A stretch of 5,568 nt of DNA from Armatimonadota bacterium. Lineage in GTDB: Bacteria; Cloacimonadota; Cloacimonadia; Cloacimonadales; TCS61. The notes below the pieces were generated by a model. That model was not told the origin of the DNA. It saw only the letters and a program-made list of their open reading frames with translations, and did not search any database. The translations under genes were made by a program, and so were the position numbers. The stretch is taken from the NCBI GenBank assembly GCA_030612605.1, contig JAUWNO010000164.1:1-5568 (forward strand), given 5' to 3'. Of this stretch, positions 1-4,167 are shown piece by piece (position 1 is the stretch's first letter; each line of letters begins with the position of its first letter).

Positions 1-22
1 ACACTCTATTTTACAGAACTTA

Positions 23-3000
23 TTATCTTAATTTTCGTTTGAAATAGAATTGTATGGAAAAATATGTCAATAAATTAATTATAAATCCATAAAATAAAAT
101 TATCAAAACATTCATATTATAGGTTTTGAAAACCTTTCCGAAAAATATTTTCATACTACTTAAAAAGTAGTTTTTCTTATTATTATAGAATTTACCGTCA
201 ATGATATCAACGGCAAAATTGATTTGTTCATTAACGAATTTTTTGGTTTCATAATTTTGTAATATTTTTGTTTTCCCTTTTTTAATTTTTTTTTGGATTT
301 TCAAATACTGTTTGTATGTGATTAGATTTTCTTTTTTTAACCAGTTGTTTCTTTTCTGTTTATTATTAAATTTTGAGATTTTTCTCGTGTAGCCATTTAA
401 TTTTGCCTGAGCTGTGAAAAGCCCCTCGAAAAGCCAACGTGATGGAATAATTTGGCAAAATTCAGGAATCACATTTTCTGCATTTATGCGGATTCTCCTG
501 TTCATCTTTTCAAATTCGATTACTGCACCACCAAAAATTATTTGAGGAATCAGCACGATTGGCAGCAGATTAATCAATGCTTTTTTATCTTTCAGGATAG
601 ATGAGCCTAACAATCCTAAAGAATAACCGATGAATGCTGAAAGCAATAGATAAATGATATAAACAAAAAATACACCTCTGATTTCTAATATTATACTGGC
701 AATGACAAAATAAAAAATGCTTTGAATCAAAGCAAAAATAGGTAAAGTAAGATTTTTCGCTAATAAATAATATCCGGTTTTTATATTGATTTTCTTTTCT
801 CTGGAAATGATCCTTCTCTCAGAAATTATTTCATCCAGACTATTTGATAATCCAAGAAAAATAAATACTATTACAGAAATAAAAATAAAAATCGGCATGT
901 TTATATTTGCACCGAAACTGTAACTGCTATCCGGCTGGGAATATCTTAATATCACAGAAATGAAAATTGCGAGAATTGGTGCAGCCAGAAAAGTGACAAA
1001 AAGATTCGTTTTATTTTTCATCTTGTTTTTCAGGTTTCTCACAAAAAGATAATAGATTTGAGAAAGATGTTCCTGCAGATTCAGTTTTTTATGAGAAAAT
1101 TTGCTGCGCTCGTCTTTCTCAGGAGGAAGAGTTTTTCTATGTTCGGAACTGTGAATAATCTCTAAAATCTGATGTTTTTTGAATTTTGTCTTCCAATATT
1201 GAGAAGGATATTTTCTTTGTTCCTCTTTAATTCCACTTGTATTTTCAATCTTATAAATCAAATTTCCAGATTTGTCTAATAATGGATATTGGGTAATATC
1301 AAATAAATATTCCGCCATTTTCAGCTCTTTTTTCCGCAGAAGACGGTCAGTATCAAAAGTTAATTCTGATAATTCTTCATCAAAATAATCAAACACTTCG
1401 GCTGTGTTTCCAAAAAATATTTGAGTTCCATCAGAATCAATTAACAGAATCTTATCAAATTGCTGAAAAATATTCGGGTTGGGTTGATGAATAGAAGCAA
1501 TAATTATTTTTCCCTGTTCTTTCAAATCTGTTAACATAGCGATTATCTTTTCAGAATCTTTCGATGACAACCCGGAAGTCGGTTCATCTAAAACAATAAT
1601 TATGGGTTCGGAAAGAAGTTCGAGTGCGATGTTCAATCTCTTTCGTTCACCACCGCTCAATTTTTTATCCAAAACCGTTCCCACATTCATATCTTTCTTA
1701 TCCAAAAGTCCGATTTGAACAAGAATGTTATCTATCTTTTTTTTGATGATTTCAGGGTTTGTAATGTGTGGCAGACGCAGGCGACCGCAATAATAAAGAT
1801 TTTCATAAACAGTAAGGTTATCGAACAAGAGGTCATCTTGCGGCACATAACCCATAAATTCCTGGAAATATGAAAGATTATCAAAAAAGTCATAATCATC
1901 GATTTCAATTTTTGCTTCCAGGGGAATGATTTCACCAATCAGACATTTTAAAAGTGTGGTTTTTCCACTGCCGCTTGCTCCCATTATCGATAAGAGTTCA
2001 CTCTTTTTCACATTAAAACTAATTTCATCTAAGATAGTTTTTTTCGCATCTTTGAAGGAGTGTCTTAAATAATTTACATTTAATGTTTTGATTTCATAAT
2101 CGATTTTTATAATATCGAAATATCGGTTGATTTTGAAGTTGGTTTTTCCAACTGAAATAATATCTTTATTAATCACAAATCCGGTTTCTATGGAAAGAGT
2201 GCGATAATTCAGGGCAAGCGGAATGGTTTTATTTATTGGAGTGATCGTTAATGTATCTTCATTTTTATTTATTCTGGCAAGCGATTGTGAAATTTTTTCC
2301 TCGCTTATTTGAAAAAATTTATCCGATGAATTTATATAAAGAGTTTCAAAAGTGCGTTTTTCTCTGAAGGATAATTTTTCTGTTAAGATATCGAGAGTGG
2401 AGAATTCAAAGACATTATTGATGATTATGGAATCGTTTATTGCCAGTTCATATTTTCTTTTAAAATTCAGGACATTTTCATTAATACAGATTTCACCTTT
2501 GAAAGGTTGTATTTTAATTTTATTTTTTTCCTGTAAGATATCAAATCCAAAAAGCTCTTTCGCATATTTTATTACCTGAGTTACATCCTGTTTTTTATTT
2601 TCATACAATTGCAAAATTTCATTATAACTCAGTTGAAGTACCATTCTGGCAAAAGGATCTGATAAATAAAAAATTTCATCTTCAGTCAGTTTATATAATC
2701 TATCCGGTTGCAAGAGTTCGCTGCCAATACGATATTTGTTTTCAACAAAACTACCAATAAAAATAAAATTCTCTATAAATATGATGATAAAGCTAAAATC
2801 AAGAAGTTCATCTTCTTTGATTTTAAGATCAGAATCTGCGTTTTCACCAAAAATGAGAAAATTTGCAAAACGTGTATCCTTAAGATGGATGGCAAATTTA
2901 TCCAATTGAACATTCATGAATTTCGTTTTATTTTCAATCAGGTCAATAATTTGAAAATATTCTTTATTATCTATTTCCAATCTTTCCACAACATCAAGAA

Positions 3001-3328
3001 TATCCAGCCTTTCCGGAATGGAAAATTCATTATCCAAATGTGCAATTACCAATAAATTCATCAAAAGTTTAATTTGATCTGGATAGAAAAGGTGATTTTT
3101 AATTATCTTCACACCCTGCTCTAATGAATAAGGATTTTCAATTAGTTTCTGAATTTGTTGAATTGGAGGAATTTCTTTTTCTGTAAAAGCAGATTTTATG
3201 ATGTTGTAAAGAATATTAACTTCACGTTTTCCGATATCCTGAGAATCTACCTGCAAAAGGCGGAGATAAAGTGCGATAACTGCATTTATCAGTTCGTCAA
3301 TATTGCTTTTCTTTGCTTTTTTAAACAT
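23..3328 (-). CDS. TerB/FHA-like ABCG-type ABC transporter, fused ATPase and permease
   Basis: The 1101-residue product is a membrane ABC transporter with ATPase and permease in one chain. Residues about 10-132 are a TerB-like helical region with the acidic HLDNEFSIPER segment near 97-107. Residues about 335-405 look like a degenerate FHA-type beta domain. The nucleotide-binding domain spans about 412-660: Walker A GASGSGKT at 450-457 (K456), Q-loop Q497, signature LSGGERKR at 557-564, Walker B ending D581 with catalytic E582, and H-loop H614. Six hydrophobic segments follow at about 774-795, 812-829, 855-882, 885-910, 917-938 and 1070-1095, with ABC-2 hallmarks EIISERRIISRE (833-844) and SRWLFEGL (963-970). 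All ATPase motifs are intact, so it should be active. ATPase-then-permease order is typical of the ABCG family, whose members usually dimerise. The substrate cannot be told. The ATG has an AGGA seven bases upstream. No co-directional neighbour is visible; the window ends 22 bases past the stop. Confidence 0.93.
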   Translation of the reverse strand: MFKKAKKSNIDELINAVIALYLRLLQVDSQDIGKREVNILYNIIKSAFTEKEIPPIQQIQKLIENPYSLEQGVKIIKNHLFYPDQIKLLMNLLVIAHLDNEFSIPERLDILDVVERLEIDNKEYFQIIDLIENKTKFMNVQLDKFAIHLKDTRFANFLIFGENADSDLKIKEDELLDFSFIIIFIENFIFIGSFVENKYRIGSELLQPDRLYKLTEDEIFYLSDPFARMVLQLSYNEILQLYENKKQDVTQVIKYAKELFGFDILQEKNKIKIQPFKGEICINENVLNFKRKYELAINDSIIINNVFEFSTLDILTEKLSFREKRTFETLYINSSDKFFQISEEKISQSLARINKNEDTLTITPINKTIPLALNYRTLSIETGFVINKDIISVGKTNFKINRYFDIIKIDYEIKTLNVNYLRHSFKDAKKTILDEISFNVKKSELLSIMGASGSGKTTLLKCLIGEIIPLEAKIEIDDYDFFDNLSYFQEFMGYVPQDDLLFDNLTVYENLYYCGRLRLPHITNPEIIKKKIDNILVQIGLLDKKDMNVGTVLDKKLSGGERKRLNIALELLSEPIIIVLDEPTSGLSSKDSEKIIAMLTDLKEQGKIIIASIHQPNPNIFQQFDKILLIDSDGTQIFFGNTAEVFDYFDEELSELTFDTDRLLRKKELKMAEYLFDITQYPLLDKSGNLIYKIENTSGIKEEQRKYPSQYWKTKFKKHQILEIIHSSEHRKTLPPEKDERSKFSHKKLNLQEHLSQIYYLFVRNLKNKMKNKTNLFVTFLAAPILAIFISVILRYSQPDSSYSFGANINMPIFIFISVIVFIFLGLSNSLDEIISERRIISREKKINIKTGYYLLAKNLTLPIFALIQSIFYFVIASIILEIRGVFFVYIIYLLLSAFIGYSLGLLGSSILKDKKALINLLPIVLIPQIIFGGAVIEFEKMNRRIRINAENVIPEFCQIIPSRWLFEGLFTAQAKLNGYTRKISKFNNKQKRNNWLKKENLITYKQYLKIQKKIKKGKTKILQNYETKKFVNEQINFAVDIIDGKFYNNKKNYFLSSMKIFFGKVFKTYNMNVLIILFYGFIINLLTYFSIQFYFKRKLR

Positions 3329-3335
3329 TCCATTT

Positions 3336-3339
3336 TCCT
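3336..3339 (-). promoter_or_regulatory. Ribosome binding site of the ABC transporter gene
   Basis: Read on the minus strand, AGGA lies seven bases before the ATG at 3328-3326. An out-of-frame ATG lies five bases upstream of the chosen one, but only the chosen ATG opens the 1101-codon frame. This supports the annotated start. Confidence 0.6.
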
Positions 3340-3448
3340 AAGAATGAAAATAGTTTTTGAAATATTTAATGTATTAATTTCATTTAACTTAAAGCAGATT
3401 TTTGAAAAAGCATTTATATGTCAACTGCAAAAACTGAATGCGAATGGA

Positions 3449-3484
3449 CGCGAGTCGTAACGATTGAAAGGAATGCGACTCGTG
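3449..3484. repeat. Hairpin with CGAGTCG/CGACTCG arms
   Basis: Arms 3449-3457 and 3476-3484 pair over nine positions, one a G-U wobble (3450/3483), with an 18-base loop; 3458/3475 can add a further wobble. No T tract follows on either strand, so it does not look like an intrinsic terminator. The right part (GAATG then CGACTCGTG, 3471-3484) recurs at 3506-3523 with four extra bases GACT inserted. The 9-mer CGAATGGAC also occurs at both 3441 and 3505. It therefore belongs to the same family of sequence as the A module that follows. Confidence 0.6.
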
Positions 3485-3515
3485 GGCTTTTGAAGCGGGA
3501 ATCTCGAATGGACTC

Positions 3516-3586
3516 GACTCGTGACGCAGTGCGAGTTGAGAACATTCAGTATGTCATCATCTCCAACTCACGCTTCGTCACGAGTC
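3516..3586. repeat. Long imperfect inverted repeat (A0 inverted copy plus A1)
   Basis: Arm 3516-3540 pairs with arm 3561-3586 over about 24 positions, with two mismatches (3527/3575 and 3532/3570), one G-U wobble (3530/3572) and one bulged base (3563), around a 20-base loop. The left arm is an inverted copy of module A. Its reverse complement matches the A3 copy (3906-3930) at 23 of 25 positions, which is closer than its match to A1. The structure could form as a cruciform in DNA or as a hairpin in RNA. Confidence 0.8.
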
Positions 3587-3601
3587 AGGTCTGATTGGCG
3601 G
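3545..3601 (+). repeat. Repeat module A, copy 1
   Basis: This 57-base unit opens with the 16-mer TTCAGTATGTCATCAT and continues through an ACTCACGCTTCGTCACGAG core to TCTGATTGGCGG. It matches copy 2 (3704-3760) at 53 of 57 positions, all four differences being transitions. It is followed directly by module B copy 1. Function unknown. Confidence 0.85.
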
Positions 3602-3687
3602 ACTTCTCATTCCAATGCTCCAGCGTTGGAATGCAATTGTAAGACGCTCCTGCGTTGAAAGACCGTATGGTTTTATGCGGAGCGTTG
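3602..3687 (+). repeat. Repeat module B, copy 1: two-hairpin element
   Basis: This 86-base unit matches copy 2 (3934-4019) at 79 of 86 positions, with no gaps. It contains two hairpins. Hairpin 1 (3608-3633) has an 11-bp stem with one G-U pair and a TCCA loop. Hairpin 2 (3644-3685) has a six-bp base, one bulged C (3650), a five-bp middle stem, a bulged base (3656) and a four-bp upper stem. A nine-base linker CAATTGTAA with a G base joins them. No T tract follows, so it is not an obvious terminator on the plus strand. It may be a structured RNA element or a dispersed palindromic repeat. Confidence 0.85.
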
Positions 3688-3703
3688 GTGAGATAAAGAT
3701 AAG

Positions 3704-3760
3704 TTCAGTATGTCATCATCCCCAACTCACGCTTCGCTGCGAGTCAGGTCTGATTGGCGG
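3704..3760 (+). repeat. Repeat module A, copy 2
   Basis: Direct repeat of 3545-3601, offset by 159 bases, with four transitions in 57 bases. It shares the leading TTCAGTATGTCATCAT and the trailing TCTGATTGGCGG, but is followed by the C element instead of a B element. This shows that A is an independently repeated module. Confidence 0.85.
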
Positions 3761-3773
3761 AATATGAGTCACA

Positions 3774-3894
3774 TTCCGAAGCCTACTTGCATTGTTTCTG
3801 ATTTAAAAATGGATTCGGAAGGTTAAGAAAGAAATTGTGAATGGGAACTTTCCGAATCTCATTTGTGAGAAATTCTCTGGAAGAAGCTTCGGAA
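3774..3894. repeat. Element C: nested inverted repeats
   Basis: The outer arms TTCCGAAGC (3774-3782) and GCTTCGGAA (3886-3894) are perfect nine-base inverted repeats 103 bases apart. Nested inside, 3812-3824 pairs with 3846-3858 over 13 positions (nine perfect, then one G-U, then three perfect) around a 21-base loop. All four arms share the TTCCGAA/TTCGGAA core, so they can also pair in other combinations. No coding frame explains them. They resemble a non-autonomous palindromic element with terminal inverted repeats, but no flanking target duplication was recognised. Confidence 0.7.
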
Positions 3895-3905
3895 AGTCAA
3901 TCATT

Positions 3906-3933
3906 CCCAACTCGCACTTCGTCACGAGTCAGG
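3906..3933 (+). repeat. Repeat module A, copy 3 (truncated)
   Basis: This 28-base copy matches 3562-3589 of copy 1 at 25 of 28 positions, all differences being transitions. It lacks the leading TTCAGTATGTCATCAT and also the trailing TCTGATTGGCGG, so module B copy 2 begins immediately after CAGG. Confidence 0.8.
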
Positions 3934-4019
3934 ACTTCTCGTTCCAATGCTCCAGCGTTGGAATGCAATTGTAAGACGCTCCTGCGTCAAAAGACTGTGT
4001 GGTTTTACGCAGAGCGTTG
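3934..4019 (+). repeat. Repeat module B, copy 2: two-hairpin element
   Basis: Direct repeat of 3602-3687, offset by 332 bases. The seven differences are all transitions. Hairpin 1 is at 3940-3965 and hairpin 2 at 3976-4017. Hairpin 2 is better paired than in copy 1, because the G-U pairs there are Watson-Crick pairs here (3986/4008, 3983/4011, 3989/4006). Hairpin 1 has one extra G-U (3941/3964). It lies about 150 bases upstream of ligA. Confidence 0.85.
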
Positions 4020-4031
4020 AAAAGAAGTCTT

Positions 4032-4049
4032 CCCACGCGGGAGCGTGGG
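4032..4049. repeat. Short strong hairpin with GGGA (GNRA-type) loop
   Basis: CCCACGC (4032-4038) pairs perfectly with GCGTGGG (4043-4049) around a four-base GGGA loop, which fits the GNRA tetraloop pattern when read as plus-strand RNA. No T run follows on the plus strand, and on the minus strand only a loose pyrimidine stretch follows, so an intrinsic terminator is unlikely. It is the last hairpin of the repeat mosaic before the AT-rich ligA leader. Confidence 0.65.
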
Positions 4050-4060
4050 GACAAGACATA

Positions 4061-4087
4061 ATTTGTGAAATTAGTGTAATTCGTGGA
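4061..4087 (+). repeat. Three tandem imperfect 9-mers
   Basis: ATTTGTGAA, ATTAGTGTA and ATTCGTGGA sit head to tail, sharing the pattern ATTNGTGNA. A run of eight A residues follows (4089-4096). The array marks the boundary between the GC-richer repeats and the AT-rich stretch before ligA. Its role is unknown; a protein-binding array or a remnant of an interspersed repeat are both possible. Confidence 0.6.
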
Positions 4088-4114
4088 TAAAAAAAAGAGT
4101 TATTAAAAAAGAAA

Positions 4115-4143
4115 TTTATTGCTTTAAAATAGTTGTTTATTAT
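4115..4143 (+). promoter_or_regulatory. Weak candidate promoter for ligA
   Basis: TATTAT at 4138-4143 resembles a -10 box. TTTATT at 4115-4120, 17 bases upstream, is a poor -35 box. Transcription would start near 4150, leaving a very short leader before the TTG start. The AT richness makes chance matches likely, so this is only a candidate. Confidence 0.2.
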
Positions 4144-4158
4144 TCTTTGACAAATTTT

Positions 4159-4163
4159 GGAGG
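4159..4163 (+). promoter_or_regulatory. Ribosome binding site deciding the TTG start of ligA
   Basis: GGAGG ends four bases before the TTG at 4168-4170. The frame stays open upstream to a TAG at 4072-4074 but contains no ATG. The next in-frame TTG (4177) is thirteen bases from this site. The strong GGAGG and the match of residue numbering to Escherichia coli LigA favour the TTG at 4168. Confidence 0.7.
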
Positions 4164-4167
4164 AAAG

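Larger units (their letters stand above)
3329..4167. other. 839-base intergenic region between divergent genes, filled with structured repeats
   Basis: No open frame here has a plausible protein: the short frames cross the repeats and translate palindromes. The two edges are very AT-rich (10 of 60 bases G or C in 3361-3420, 11 of 60 in 4081-4140), whereas the core is GC-richer (34 of 60 in 3481-3540, 28 of 60 in 3601-3660). The core is a mosaic of direct and inverted repeats, itemised separately. Because the flanking genes diverge, both must be promoted from within this region. The ABC transporter promoter should lie in the left AT-rich edge and the ligA promoter in the right edge, unless ligA has a long leader that includes the repeats. 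Confidence 0.85.

Noticed and set aside
3419..3424. TTGACA on the minus strand upstream of the ABC transporter gene
   Set aside because: It is in a sensible place for a -35 box, but the hexamer 17 bases downstream (AAATCT) is a poor -10 and neighbouring spacings are no better, so a promoter could not be supported.
2352..3460. Plus-strand frames opposite the ABC transporter gene
   Set aside because: They are antisense to a continuous, motif-bearing reading frame and encode no recognisable domain.
3449..4049. A CRISPR array
   Set aside because: The repeats are 57 and 86 bases long, unevenly spaced, interleaved with each other and with inverted copies, and have no uniform spacers or cas genes nearby.
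3608..4049. Intrinsic transcription terminators
   Set aside because: Several stems are strong, but none is followed by a T tract on either strand, and both flanking genes start next to this region rather than end there.
3449..4049. tRNA or rRNA gene
   Set aside because: No T-loop GTTCRA box with cloverleaf spacing and no recognisable rRNA core sequence was found among the hairpins.
4147..4152. TTGACA, a perfect -35 hexamer before ligA
   Set aside because: It lies 16 bases before the start codon, so any matching -10 box would fall inside the coding sequence (about 4170); no such box is seen. Chance match.
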